Part shown: piece by piece, positions 15,889 to 24,406 of the stretch
Numbering within the stretch: the first letter of the stretch is position 1
Layout: each line of letters begins with the position of its first letter
DNA from: Selenomonadaceae bacterium
GTDB lineage: Bacteria; Bacillota; Negativicutes; Selenomonadales; Selenomonadaceae
Length of the DNA: 64,000 nucleotides
Assembly (NCBI GenBank): GCA_017527075.1
Contig: JAFXQM010000018.1
Coordinates: 62,001 to 126,000 of the forward strand
Reading direction: 5' to 3'
Translations under genes and position numbers: made by a program
Notes under the pieces: generated by a model
Database searches by the model: none
Told to the model about the DNA's origin: nothing
What the model saw: the letters and a program-made list of their open reading frames with translations, nothing else

Positions 15889-16989
15889 TTGGATTATTTT
15901 AAAAATATTGATTGGCTGGCGTTGAGCCACAAGCTCATCGTGCCGGCGTGTATCATTGTGGTCGCCTTCTGCGTCGGCGTCATAATCAATCGATTGCTGG
16001 TGCAAAAACTGGCGGGGCGCGTGAAGGCCAGCGAATCGGAGCTCATGGAAATTTTTTTCAGAGCACTGCGCGGCGTCCCGATTTATCTTTGCGTGGTGAC
16101 CGGTCTTTATTGGAGCGTCACGACGTCGGACTTGCCGGCGGGTCTGGAAAAAATTTTTTCGTACATTCTGTTCGCAATGATTGTCTTTTCAATCACGCGC
16201 GTGTGTGAGAGGACGCTGTCGGGTTTCATTCGCCTGAAATTTTCTGAAACGAGTGACCTGACTCAATCGACGCTGCTCGACACGATTGTCCGCGCGGCGA
16301 TTTACTCATCGGGTGCACTGGTTGTCTTGGACTACTTCGGCATTTCGATCGCGCCGATTATGGCGGCAATGGGTTTCGGCAGCTTTGCTTTTGGCTTGGC
16401 CGTAAAAGAACCGCTGGAAAATGTTGCCACGGGACTTTTGCTCATGGTCTCCAAGCAAATTCGCGTCAACGATTACATCAGACTTTCCACGGGCGACGAA
16501 GGACGCGTCACCGACATAAACTGGCGATTTATCACGGTCATGCCGCCCAATGAAGGCAGCGTCGTCGTCATTCCGAATAAAGTCATTGCAAACGCCGTCT
16601 CGACGAATTATTCTCAGCCGCGCGACGATATCATTCTCATCGTGCCAATCGGCGTCGGTTATGAGAGCGACCTTGAACACGTCGAAAAAGTTACGGTTGA
16701 AGTCGCCCGCGAACTCCAAATCAAAATCGACGGTTACGAGCCGAAGTTTGACTCCGAGGGCGTGGACAGAAATCCTCTCGCGCCCGCCGTCCGTTTCCAA
16801 AAGTTCAACGATTCGTCGATTGACTTCAACACGGTTTTGCACGTCCAGACGTTCACCAACCAATATCTTTTGAAACACGAATTCATCAAGGCAATCACAA
16901 AACGTTATCGCGAGGAGGGAATTAACATTCCGTTCCCGATTCGCACGCTTGATTTGCCCGATGATAAAAAAATTGAATTGAGGAAGTGA
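15889..16989 (+). CDS. MscS-family mechanosensitive channel
   Basis: TTG start at 15889, eight bases after AGAGGAGG. 366 residues with four N-terminal helices. The pore-lining TM3 region reads IAPIMAAMGFGSFAFGLAVKEPLENVATGLLLM, equivalent to the Gly/Ala-rich TM3 of MscS, followed by the beta domain (VNDYIRLSTGDEGRVTDINWRFITV, VVIPNKVI) and an alpha/beta C-terminal domain. It acts in the inner membrane as a pressure-release valve under hypo-osmotic shock. Closely followed (4 bases) by the split NrdD-like gene. Confidence 0.92.
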   Translation: MDYFKNIDWLALSHKLIVPACIIVVAFCVGVIINRLLVQKLAGRVKASESELMEIFFRALRGVPIYLCVVTGLYWSVTTSDLPAGLEKIFSYILFAMIVFSITRVCERTLSGFIRLKFSETSDLTQSTLLDTIVRAAIYSSGALVVLDYFGISIAPIMAAMGFGSFAFGLAVKEPLENVATGLLLMVSKQIRVNDYIRLSTGDEGRVTDINWRFITVMPPNEGSVVVIPNKVIANAVSTNYSQPRDDIILIVPIGVGYESDLEHVEKVTVEVARELQIKIDGYEPKFDSEGVDRNPLAPAVRFQKFNDSSIDFNTVLHVQTFTNQYLLKHEFIKAITKRYREEGINIPFPIRTLDLPDDKKIELRK

Positions 16990-16993
16990 TTTT

Positions 16994-18003
16994 ATGATTG
17001 TCGACGGAGTGAATGTTAAATTCGTCGGGATTGACGACGGCACGCGCGAGGAGGCGGCAAATTACGTCGCTTACGTTCGCGGGCGGGTCAGCGAGCCCGT
17101 CAAAACCATCACGGTCAAACTCTGCGACGACGGCATGGTCGATGTCAGTTACACGGCGCGCGGAGAAAAGTTTGAACGCATCCGCAGAATAACGGGTGCC
17201 GACTAAAGGATAGCCCCAAAAGTAGCACTGTGGCAGAAATGCCGCTTTACATGACGGACTTCAGGAGAGGTCGGAGGTAAAAAAATGACATGTAAGGTTT
17301 CGGGGGAGGTCACTACCGTGACTAATCGCGAGTTTCGTAAGATACCGTCATTGGAATTTTTGTACGAGGTGAGTGAAGACGGTCGCATTTTCCGCAACGT
17401 CAAGTCGAAAAAACAGAATAAAATTATTGTCGATTATCATCACTCGCCTAAAGGGTATTGTTTCACGTTCATTTGCCGCAATAAAAAAGTTCAGCGGATT
17501 CCTATCGCGCGCGTAGTTGCCGAGTGTTGGTTGGGCGCAAAGCCGGAAGGTTACGAAATTGACCATATCGACCGCAACAGTTTGAATAATCATTACACGA
17601 ATTTGCGATACGCTACGAAGAGCGAACAAATGAAGAATCGTGACCACAGCAGAATTAGTAAAACGGGCTCTGTTAATTTGGCTGAAGCTCGCTTGTTGCG
17701 GATGAAGCCTGTAACGTTAATTAAAGATGGCACTGAAAAATTTTTTGAATCACAGACTGCCGCCGCTCGTTGGCTTGCTGATATAATTGGAAAGAACGTT
17801 GAACACGTCCGTAGCAAATTCAAAAAACGCAGGAAATTTATCTATGGCTATGACGTTATCTATCGAAAAGTAGAGACTGCATGTGCTCGCTCTACGGAGC
17901 AAGGAACAGTCCAATGAAGTATCTGGTCGGGACAACGGACAGATGGAACGACGCAAAAAAATCTGAGGAACATGACCGCGTCAAACACGAAGTCTTCAGC
18001 TGA
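16994..18003 (+). CDS. Small NrdD-C-terminus-like (glycyl radical domain) protein, gene split by a group I intron
   Basis: Exon 1 is 16994-17197 (68 codons, ending ERIRRITG), exon 2 is 17920-18003 (YLVGTTDRWNDAKKSEEHDRVKHEVFS plus TGA). Joined, they encode 95 residues whose end matches the C-terminus of anaerobic ribonucleotide reductase (E. coli NrdD: RRVCGYLGSP...NAGKQEEVKRRVKH), where the Gly of CGYLG carries the radical. The zinc-ribbon cysteines of NrdD are absent (one Cys only). It may be a stand-alone glycyl-radical subunit or a decayed fragment; the first is by analogy with GrcA/YfiD. Without splicing, translation stops two codons into the intron. Confidence 0.7.
17198..17919 (+). other. 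Group I intron (722 bases) with an HNH homing endonuclease ORF
   Basis: Exon 1 ends in U (GGGT, 17197) and the intron ends in G (17919), as group I splicing requires. Candidate guide GCCC at 17213-17216 pairs GGGU. P3: AGCAC (17224-17228) with GTGCT (17883-17887). P4/P5-like stem GTGGCA-GAAA-TGCCGC (17230-17245). P6-like GACTTC-AGGA-GAGGTC (17257-17272). P7: GACTG (17875-17879) with CAGTC (17907-17911). P8: GCTC-TACG-GAGC (17889-17900). The order P3, P4-P6, P7, P3', P8, P7' is the group I core. Joining restores the NrdD-like frame exactly. Confidence 0.88.
17285..17917 (+). CDS. HNH homing endonuclease (NUMOD4 + HNH) encoded in the intron
   Basis: 210 residues from ATG 17285 with GGAGG upstream. 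An N-terminal NUMOD4 motif (about residues 20-45: PSLEFLYEVSEDGRIFRNV) precedes the HNH_3 nuclease region (EIDHIDRNSLNNHYTNLRYAT, His-Asn-Asn, with GYEIDHID). A C-terminal NUMOD-like DNA-binding segment follows (FESQTAAARWLADIIGKN). The family nicks intronless alleles to spread the intron. The final 15 codons are read through P7, P3' and P8 of the ribozyme and the stop TGA ends two bases before the 3' splice site. Confidence 0.9.
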   Translation: MTCKVSGEVTTVTNREFRKIPSLEFLYEVSEDGRIFRNVKSKKQNKIIVDYHHSPKGYCFTFICRNKKVQRIPIARVVAECWLGAKPEGYEIDHIDRNSLNNHYTNLRYATKSEQMKNRDHSRISKTGSVNLAEARLLRMKPVTLIKDGTEKFFESQTAAARWLADIIGKNVEHVRSKFKKRRKFIYGYDVIYRKVETACARSTEQGTVQ

Positions 18004-18025
18004 ATCGAAGATTGTAAAAAAAATC

Positions 18026-18057
18026 GAGCCGCTCAAGTTCGGGCGGCTCTTTTTTTA
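18026..18057 (+). terminator. Rho-independent terminator after the intron-split gene
   Basis: Seven-bp stem GAGCCGC / GCGGCTC, loop TCAAGTTCGG, then eight T residues. Confidence 0.8.
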
Positions 18058-18069
18058 TTTTCTTCGGCT

Positions 18070-18305
18070 GTCAAAAAGTTATCCAAACGAGTTCGGCTTT
18101 GTCGACGAGCGCGGGCATCAACTCATCCAAATTTTCTATCGCGTCGAAGTGCCGGCGATTTTTTTCGTCGCGGCGGAAGGCGAGCACGTCAGAAAGTTAT
18201 CCAGACGATTTCGGCTTTGTCGACGAGCGCGGGCGTCAACTCATCCAAATTTTCTATCGCGTAGAAGTGCCAACGATTTTTTTCGTCGCGGCGGAAGGCG
18301 AGCTC
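18070..18305 (-). repeat. 118-bp tandem duplication of the lipoprotein gene 3' end
   Basis: 18188-18305 (last 38 codons and stop of the lipoprotein gene) is followed downstream by a second copy, 18070-18187, with 8 substitutions. The copy still reads as an open tail ending DKAELVWITF-stop, but in a different frame relative to the gene and after its stop codon. No start codon or ribosome site belongs to the copy. Confidence 0.92.
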
Positions 18306-18836
18306 AAAAGTCATTTGCCCGATGAATTGTCCGCGCAGAGAGCTGTCGCCCTGCACGTCGAGGATAACCGTGGCGCGGTCGTCATCGATTCGTGTCTCCT
18401 TAATCGTGGCGTCGGTCGCCTGCCGAATCTTTTCAAACTCGTTGGCGACGTAAGCCGTCGGATTTTCTTCGGGCGTGGCGGGTTCGGGCAGCTTCGCGAA
18501 GAACGCCGCCTTAACTCCGTCCAAAAATTTTAAATGCAAATCTTTGTGCTCGGCGTTGTAAGTCTGCAAAAATTCCGCGCTGTGTTGGAAGTAAGGGTCG
18601 TCGGGATATTTTGCGCTGTATTCGTCGTAATTCGCGGCGAGCGCAACGGTCGAGGCGTCGTAGGTCGCGGAAAAAAATTTATCCAAGTTCACGCGCTCCG
18701 AAAGTTTTTTCGAGTCCCTCTCGGCGAGCGCGATTTTTATTTCGTTGAGCGCGGCTTCGGGCGTGTCCTCCTGTCCGCAGCCCGTCAAAAAAACCACCGC
18801 CGACAAAATCAGCGGCGCGAAAAATTTCAAACTCAT
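18189..18836 (-). CDS. Lipoprotein of unknown function
   Basis: 215 residues, ATG after GGAGGGATT. The N-terminus MSLKFFAPLILSAVVFLTGCGQ is a lipoprotein signal with lipobox LTGC (Cys about residue 20). The mature part starts QEDTPEAALNEIKIALAERD, then a domain with conserved-looking aromatic/acidic residues (DYDEYSAKYPDDPYF, RWHFYAIENLDE). It resembles the DUF4878/SnoaL-like (NTF2-fold) lipoproteins by its opening PEAALNEIKIALAERDSKKL, but this is tentative. Its 3' end is tandemly duplicated. Confidence 0.7.
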   Translation of the reverse strand: MSLKFFAPLILSAVVFLTGCGQEDTPEAALNEIKIALAERDSKKLSERVNLDKFFSATYDASTVALAANYDEYSAKYPDDPYFQHSAEFLQTYNAEHKDLHLKFLDGVKAAFFAKLPEPATPEENPTAYVANEFEKIRQATDATIKETRIDDDRATVILDVQGDSSLRGQFIGQMTFELAFRRDEKNRWHFYAIENLDELTPALVDKAEIVWITF

Positions 18837-18864
18837 CCAATCCCTCCGAAAAATTTTTGTAATT

Positions 18865-18920
18865 TGAGGCCGTCACAGACGCGTGCCGCCCCCGTGAGGC
18901 GTATTTTCTCTTTTTGCACG
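18865..18920 (-). repeat. Truncated remnant of the dispersed three-hairpin element
   Basis: GAGGCCGTCA (start of hairpin 3) is joined after a deletion to GCCGCCCCCGTGAGGCGT and TTTTCTCTTT (approach to hairpin 1). The middle and the right arm of hairpin 1 are missing. The order matches the minus-orientation copies C, E and G. It lies between the lipoprotein start and the leuS remnants. Confidence 0.65.
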
Positions 18921-18967
18921 AATAGTCAAGTCAAAACGCGCTTGAGCTTTGCTTAATTCGTCACGCG

Positions 18968-19065
18968 CGAATCATTTCACGACGACGTTAATCCATTTGT
19001 TCGGCACGGCGATTAAATCGCTTTGGCGTCAAAAAATTTGCTCCACAGCTCGGAGGCAATGTGCG
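18968..19065 (-). pseudogene. Eroded second copy of the leuS 3' end
   Basis: 18968-19013 matches the last codons and stop of leuS (19159-19204) with one change. 19031-19065 matches leuS 19412-19446, also with one change. Together they look like a duplicated leuS tail of at least 290 bp with an internal deletion of about 190 bp. It lies beyond the leuS terminator (19106-19136), so it is probably not transcribed with leuS. The rest of the 326-base gap 18837-19162 holds only the element remnant and this terminator. Confidence 0.8.
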
Positions 19066-19105
19066 TTTAAGCGAGCCGCGTCTTTTAATTGTGACGGTTC
19101 CGCTT

Positions 19106-19136
19106 AAAAAAAACCTGCAACAAATTTTGTCGCAGG
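19106..19136 (-). terminator. Rho-independent terminator of leuS
   Basis: On the minus strand CCTGCGACAAA pairs with TTTGTTGCAGG (one G-U), followed by TTTTTTTT. It begins 26 bases after the leuS stop. Confidence 0.85.
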
Positions 19137-19162
19137 GAAAAAATTTTTTTCGGCGCGTCGAA

Positions 19163-21625
19163 TCATTTCACGACGACGTTAATCAATTTGTTCGGCACGG
19201 CGATGACCTTGAGAATTTTTTTGCCCGCCGTCAGCTCCTCGAAGCGCGGCAAGGTCGGCGCGAGTTTCTCCAAATCATTTTTGCTCAGTCCGACGGGAAT
19301 TTTTACGTGGTCGCGAACTTTGCCGTTAATCTGCAGGACGATTTCAATTTCCTCCTCGACAATCGCTTCGGCGTCGAAGGTCGGCCAGCTCTGCTTGTGC
19401 ACGTCGCCTTCGAAAAATTTGCTCCACAGCTCGGCGGCAATGTGCGGCACGAACGGCGCAAGCATCAACAGCAAATCGCGGGCGAGTTCGCGGGCAAGGC
19501 TCGGATTAATTTTTTTGTCTTGGAAGGCGTGCATGGCGTTGACCAGCTCCATGAGCGCGCTTATCGCCGTGTTGAATGCAAAACGGTCGCGAACATCTTC
19601 CGTGACTTTTTTTATCGTCTTGTGCAGCGTGCGGCGCAAAATTTTTTCTTCGGCCGTCAAGTCCCGGGCGGCGTCGGAAGATTTAATCGCGTCGGAGAAA
19701 ATGTTGAGAATCCTCCACACGCGATTCAAAAAGCGGAACGAACCTTGGACGCCCTCGTCGCTCCAATCCAAATCACGCTCGACGGGCGCGGCGAACAGGA
19801 TAAACAGCCTGGCAGTATCCGCTCCGTATTTTGAAATAATTTCTTCGGGGCTCACGACGTTGCCCAGGGACTTGGACATCTTCGCGCCGTCTTTGATTAC
19901 CATGCCCTGCGTCAAAAGATTTGCGAACGGCTCGTCATAATCCAGCAGCTCGGCGTCGCGCAAAACTTTCGTGAAAAATCTTGAGTAAAGCAAATGCAAA
20001 ATCGCGTGCTCGATTCCGCCGATGTATTGGTCGACGGGGCTCCAGTAGTTCACCTTATCGCGGTCGAAAGGACGGCGCGTGTTGTGCGGGTCGGTGTAAC
20101 GCATGTAATACCAGCTCGAACAGATGAACGTGTCCATGGTGTCGGTCTCGCGGTGAGCATGGCCGCCGCACTTCGGGCAAGTGCACTCGTTAAATTTTTT
20201 GCTCGTGGACAGCGGACTCAATGCGCCCTGCTTGAACTCAACGTCGTCGGGCAGGAGCACGGGCAAATCTTCTTCGGGCACGAGAACTTCGCCGCACTTG
20301 TCGCAGTAGATGACGGGAATGGGCGCGCCCCAATATCTCTGACGACTTATCAGCCAGTCGCGCAGACGATAATTGACTTTGCGTTTGCCGAAGCCTTGAG
20401 CCTCCGCCTCGTCCATAATCGCCTTGAAGCCCGCGTCGAAGTCCATGCCCGTGAACTTTCCGGAATTGACCAGCACTCCTTCGTGCTCGACGTAAGCCGA
20501 GTCCATTTCCTCCAGCTTGAGCTCTTTATCTTTCGGCTGAAGTGTCAGGATAATTTCCAGCCCGTATTTCTTCGCAAACATCCAGTCGCGTTGGTCGCCC
20601 GAAGGCACGCCCATGACCGCGCCCGTGCCGTACTCGAACACGACGTAATTCGTCACCCAAATTTGAACGTCGCGCCCGTTAAACGGATTGACGCAAGTCA
20701 CGCCCGTGAAGATGCCTTCCTTCTCCGATTCACTCGACGTGCGCTCAATGTCGCTCTGTGCGCGGGCGTGTTCGCAGAATTTTTTTATCTCGGCGGACTT
20801 GGGAGAGATTGCGCAAATTTTTTCGACGAGCGGGTGTTCAGGCGCGAGCGCAAGGAAAGTTATGCCGAAGGAAGTGTCGGGGCGCGTGGTGTACACGGAA
20901 ATTTTTTCGCCGAGCGCGGGCACGTCCAAGAAAAGTTCCAAGCCTTCGCTGCGTCCAATCCAATTTTCCTGCATGACCTTGACGCGATTGGGCCAGCCCG
21001 TCAGCTTATCCAAGTCAGCCAAAAGTTCGTCGGCGTAATCGGTTATCTTGAAGAACCACTGCGCCAAATTTTTTTTGTGAACCTCAGAGTCGCAACGCCA
21101 GCATTTGCCCTCGATGACTTGTTCGTTGGCGAGCACCGTGCCGCAGGTGTCGCACCAGTTGACCGACGCCTCTTTCTTGTAAGCCAGCCCGCGCTTGTAA
21201 AAAAGTTCGAACAGCCACTGCGTCCAGCGATAATAATCCTCGCGGCAAGTTTCGACCTCGCGCTCCCAATCGTAAGCCAAGCCCATTGCCTTTTGCTGCG
21301 CCGTCATGTTCTTAATGTTTGCGAACGTCCAATCGCCCGGCTTGACCCCGTGAGCAATTGCGGCGTTCTCGGCGGGCATGCCGAACGCGTCGAAGCCCAT
21401 CGGGTGCAACACGTTGTAACCCGCCATCATTCGATAACGCGCAACCACGTCGCCGATTGAATAATTTCTGACGTGACCCATGTGCAAGTTGCCCGAAGGA
21501 TACGGAAACATTTCCAGCGCGTAATATTTCGGGCGCGCGCTGTCTTCCGTCGTGCGATAATAATCGGGCGCGTCCCAAACTTTTTGCCACTTCTTTTCGA
21601 TTTCTTGAGGATTGTATTTTTCCAT
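19163..21625 (-). CDS. leuS: Leucyl-tRNA synthetase
   Basis: 820 residues, normal for bacterial LeuRS. Signatures: [14 protein letters not shown] (HIGH, about 40-53), a CP1 editing domain with the CP1 region [20 protein letters not shown] (about 245-265), a zinc-like CxxC pair (NWCDTCGTV and [10 protein letters not shown]), and [14 protein letters not shown] (KMSKS, about 570). Charges tRNA-Leu in the cytoplasm. No T-box leader is visible in the 65 bases upstream. A damaged copy of its 3' end lies downstream. Confidence 0.97.
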   Translation of the reverse strand: MEKYNPQEIEKKWQKVWDAPDYYRTTEDSARPKYYALEMFPYPSGNLHMGHVRNYSIGDVVARYRMMAGYNVLHPMGFDAFGMPAENAAIAHGVKPGDWTFANIKNMTAQQKAMGLAYDWEREVETCREDYYRWTQWLFELFYKRGLAYKKEASVNWCDTCGTVLANEQVIEGKCWRCDSEVHKKNLAQWFFKITDYADELLADLDKLTGWPNRVKVMQENWIGRSEGLELFLDVPALGEKISVYTTRPDTSFGITFLALAPEHPLVEKICAISPKSAEIKKFCEHARAQSDIERTSSESEKEGIFTGVTCVNPFNGRDVQIWVTNYVVFEYGTGAVMGVPSGDQRDWMFAKKYGLEIILTLQPKDKELKLEEMDSAYVEHEGVLVNSGKFTGMDFDAGFKAIMDEAEAQGFGKRKVNYRLRDWLISRQRYWGAPIPVIYCDKCGEVLVPEEDLPVLLPDDVEFKQGALSPLSTSKKFNECTCPKCGGHAHRETDTMDTFICSSWYYMRYTDPHNTRRPFDRDKVNYWSPVDQYIGGIEHAILHLLYSRFFTKVLRDAELLDYDEPFANLLTQGMVIKDGAKMSKSLGNVVSPEEIISKYGADTARLFILFAAPVERDLDWSDEGVQGSFRFLNRVWRILNIFSDAIKSSDAARDLTAEEKILRRTLHKTIKKVTEDVRDRFAFNTAISALMELVNAMHAFQDKKINPSLARELARDLLLMLAPFVPHIAAELWSKFFEGDVHKQSWPTFDAEAIVEEEIEIVLQINGKVRDHVKIPVGLSKNDLEKLAPTLPRFEELTAGKKILKVIAVPNKLINVVVK

Positions 21626-21672
21626 TTAATCAGCCTCCTGTTAGACGCGCAACATTATATCAGCCCGCGCGC

Positions 21673-21698
21673 AAAAAAAAAAGACGCCGCTCAAGCGT
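21673..21698 (-). terminator. Terminator overlapping the comFC stop codon
   Basis: Minus strand GACGC-TTGAGCG-GCGTC followed by ten T residues. The left arm is the last sense codons of comFC (Asp-Ala). Confidence 0.75.
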
Positions 21699-22380
21699 CC
21701 TTGATGAAATTTTCTCCGAAGTCGGCGGCGAAGGCGAGCACGAAAATTTTTTCTGCGCCGAGTGACTTCAAAACTTTTGCGCACTCGCGGCAGGTCGTGC
21801 CCGTGGTGAAGATGTCGTCGACGATTAAAATTTTTTTCCCGCGAAGATTTATCTGCTCGCGTGCCGCGAAAGCTCCGCTCAAAATTTTTTCGCGCTCAGC
21901 CTTTCCGAGTTTGAAAAGCTTTGGAGTTTCTTTCGTGCGCGTCAAAATATTTTTCAGCGGAAGATTTTTTTTCGCGAGCCACTCGCCGAAAATTTTTTCC
22001 GTCTGATTGAAGCCGCGCTCTTTGAATCGTCCTTCGTGAAGCGGAACGGGCATGGCGAAGTCGACGCCGCGCAAGAGTTTCAAAATATCTTCGCGGTCGG
22101 AAACTTCGTCGAGGATTTTTTTCAGGGCGGGCACGACGTTCAAGTTGTTGTCGAACTTCAGCTTGTGGAGGAGCTCACGCGAGCCGCCGCGATATTTTGT
22201 CACGCGCAAAACTTTGTCGAGGGGCGCAAGCGTTCTGTCGTAAAAATCCACGCGCAAAATTTTTTTCTCGCACTCCGCGCAAAGTTGATAACGTTCGTCG
22301 ACAATCTCGCGGCAATTCGGACAGCGCGGCGGGAATAGAAAATAAATCGCCGCCTCCCACAGCTCGCGAAAAAAATTCAT
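21691..22380 (-). CDS. comFC: ComFC-like amidophosphoribosyltransferase family protein
   Basis: 229 residues. N-terminal zinc-binding pair RCPNCRE and LCAECEKK (about residues 19-40), then the PRTase domain with GFNQTE and the PRPP-binding motif KKILIVDDIFTTGTT (about 183-197). Ribosome site GGGAGGAAG. In naturally competent Firmicutes ComFC helps internalise single-stranded DNA. Here it stands alone without comFA, so competence is suggested but not shown. Confidence 0.92.
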   Translation of the reverse strand: MNFFRELWEAAIYFLFPPRCPNCREIVDERYQLCAECEKKILRVDFYDRTLAPLDKVLRVTKYRGGSRELLHKLKFDNNLNVVPALKKILDEVSDREDILKLLRGVDFAMPVPLHEGRFKERGFNQTEKIFGEWLAKKNLPLKNILTRTKETPKLFKLGKAEREKILSGAFAAREQINLRGKKILIVDDIFTTGTTCRECAKVLKSLGAEKIFVLAFAADFGENFIKDA

Positions 22381-22417
22381 GAACTTCCTCCCGAAAAAGA
22401 ATCACGCCGACGAAATC

Positions 22418-22683
22418 AGAGGCCGTCAAGGATGACGGCCGCGCCGCGTCTGACGCCGTGATGGCGTCATCCGGCGCACACCAGGCACGGGTAACTTGCG
22501 ACTCCGAATCACGAACGCCCGACGCCCCCGCGAGGTGCCCTTTTCTTTTGCTTACTTTTCTTTTGGGCACGCAAAAGAAAAGTAAGATTCAAAAACTCAA
22601 AAGAAATTTTCACGCCCAATCGAAGGAACGACACGCGGCAGCCTCAGTTGACTTTGTGCCCTTTTGCTTAACGAACGAAAGGG
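22418..22683 (-). repeat. Dispersed three-hairpin element, copy C (long form)
   Basis: It fills the 312-base gap between comFC and leuA. Minus orientation. Hairpin 3 GGCCGTCAAGGATGACGGCC (22421-22440), hairpin 2 GACGCC-GTGAT-GGCGTC (22452-22468), hairpin 1 with a 15-bp stem CTTACTTTTCTTTTG and loop GGCACG (22551-22586). GTGCCC (22535-22540) is complementary to GGGCAC across stem and loop (22565-22570). Ends with the long-form module TTGCTTAACGAACGAAAGG, shared with copy A. Confidence 0.9.
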
Positions 22684-22692
22684 TTCCCGCCG

Positions 22693-24363
22693 TCATTTGC
22701 CGGTGACCATTCTGTTAATCGCGCTGATGAGAGCCTGAATCGAAGCCGTGATGATGTCGGTGTCCATGCCCGCGCCCCACGTAACTTTGCCGTCCGCGCC
22801 CGTGATTGAAATGTACGCGATTGCCCGCGCCGATTGACCGATTTCCAGCGCGTGTTCGTTGTAAGTCAGATTTGAATAATTGATTCCCAAATTTTTCTGC
22901 AAAGCGTTGGAGACCGCGTCGAGGCGACCGTTGCCGCGCGCCGAGTACGTGACGCGCTCGCCGTTGACTTCCAAATCGACAGTGCCGACGCGTGAGCCGC
23001 CGGGTTGTTTGCGCAGATGAAATTCAATCAGCTTATACGGCTTGTCGACGTTGACGTATTGCTCGCTGAAGATTTGATAAATTTCGTCGGGCAAAAGTTC
23101 TTTGTGCTTGCGGTCGCTGACGGCCTTGACGCAGTAACCGAAGTCCTCGCGCATCTTCTTGGGCATCTCCACGCCGTACTTTTGCTCCATGATGAAACCG
23201 ACGCCGCCCTTGCCGCTCTGCGAATTGATTCGGATAACGTCGCCGTCGTATTCGCGCCCGACATCGTGCGGGTCGATTGGCAGGTAAGGAACAGTCCAGC
23301 GGTCGGGATTTTTTTCGTCGCGCCAATGCATTCCCTTGGCGATTGCGTCCTGGTGGCTGCCGCTGAACGCCGTGAACACCAACGCGCCCGCATAAGGCTG
23401 ACGGTCGTGGACGTGCATTCGAGTGACGCGCTCATACATTTCGACGAGGGCGGGCATGTTCGTGAAGTCCAATTCGGGGTCGACGCCGAGCGCGAACATA
23501 TTCATGGCCAGCGTGACGATATCGACGTTGCCTGTGCGTTCGCCGTTGCCGAAGAGCGTGCCTTCAATCCTGTCCGCGCCCGCCAACAGTCCGAGCTCAC
23601 AATCTGCCACGCCGCAGCCGCGGTCGTTGTGCGGGTGCAGGCTGAGGACAACTTTGTCGCGGAACTTGAGATACTTGTTAATGTAAGCGACTTGCGCGGC
23701 GTAAACGTGAGGCAAACTCATTTCGACGGTCACGGGGATGTTTATAATCGGGCGGCGGTCGATGACGGGCTCCCACACGTCGAGGACGGCGTTGCAAACT
23801 TCCAGCGCGTATTCGGGCTCGGTGCCGGTGAAACTTTCCGGCGAGTATTCGAAGCGATAATTCGCGCCAGCTTTCTCCGTCAGCTCCAGCAAAAGTTTCG
23901 CGCCGTCGACGGCAATGTTTTTAATCTCATCCTTGCTCATGCGGAAGACTTGCTCGCGTTGCGCCACGGAGGTGGAGTTGTACACGTGAACGATTGCATT
24001 CTTCGCGCCGTCGAGTGCCTCAAAAGTTTTCTTTATGATATGCTCGCGCGCCTGAGTGAGGACTTGAACCGTCACGTCGTCGGGGATGAGATTTTCTTCG
24101 ATGAGTTTTCGAAGGAGCGCGTACTCGGTGTCGCTGGCGGCGGGGAAGCCGACTTCAATTTCTTTGAAGCCAACCTTGACGAGCGTCTTGTAAAATTCAA
24201 TCTTCTCGTCGAGGCTCATGGGGATAATCAGCGACTGATTTCCGTCGCGCAGGTCGACGCTGCACCACACGGGCGCCTTCGTCGGATATTCTTTGCGCGC
24301 CCAATCCAAAATCATTTCGGGCGGCAGGAAGTAGCCTTTGCTGTACTTTGTGTGATTCTTCAA
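22693..24363 (-). CDS. leuA: 2-isopropylmalate synthase (LeuA type 2)
   Basis: Start TTG 24363 (MKNHTKYSKGYF), six bases after GAGGTG; the longer ORF upstream lacks a ribosome site. 556 residues, the length of LeuA2 enzymes such as those of Corynebacterium. Motifs: APVWCSVDLRDGNQSL (catalytic Arg-Asp, residues about 29-44), LHPHNDRGCGVA (metal-binding His pair) and GNGERTGNVDIV, then the C-terminal LeuA regulatory domain. It condenses acetyl-CoA with 2-oxoisovalerate, the first step to leucine, and is usually feedback-inhibited by leucine. Confidence 0.95.
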   Translation of the reverse strand: MKNHTKYSKGYFLPPEMILDWARKEYPTKAPVWCSVDLRDGNQSLIIPMSLDEKIEFYKTLVKVGFKEIEVGFPAASDTEYALLRKLIEENLIPDDVTVQVLTQAREHIIKKTFEALDGAKNAIVHVYNSTSVAQREQVFRMSKDEIKNIAVDGAKLLLELTEKAGANYRFEYSPESFTGTEPEYALEVCNAVLDVWEPVIDRRPIINIPVTVEMSLPHVYAAQVAYINKYLKFRDKVVLSLHPHNDRGCGVADCELGLLAGADRIEGTLFGNGERTGNVDIVTLAMNMFALGVDPELDFTNMPALVEMYERVTRMHVHDRQPYAGALVFTAFSGSHQDAIAKGMHWRDEKNPDRWTVPYLPIDPHDVGREYDGDVIRINSQSGKGGVGFIMEQKYGVEMPKKMREDFGYCVKAVSDRKHKELLPDEIYQIFSEQYVNVDKPYKLIEFHLRKQPGGSRVGTVDLEVNGERVTYSARGNGRLDAVSNALQKNLGINYSNLTYNEHALEIGQSARAIAYISITGADGKVTWGAGMDTDIITASIQALISAINRMVTGK

Positions 24364-24406
24364 ACTTAACACCTCATTGAAACTGAAAAAATTTTTTACC
24401 GCGCAA

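Noticed and set aside
21625..21690. T-box riboswitch upstream of leuS, and a leader upstream of leuA
   Set aside because: The gaps before leuS (65 bases) and between the leuA promoter and start (about 44 bases) are too short, and no TGGNACC-type T-box sequence is seen.
22418..22683. Short ORFs inside the dispersed element (reading, for example, TRAWCAPDDAITASDAARPS)
   Set aside because: They recur only because the DNA repeats, appear in several frames and both strands, lack ribosome sites, and are disrupted by stem changes that keep pairing. The hairpins explain the conservation.
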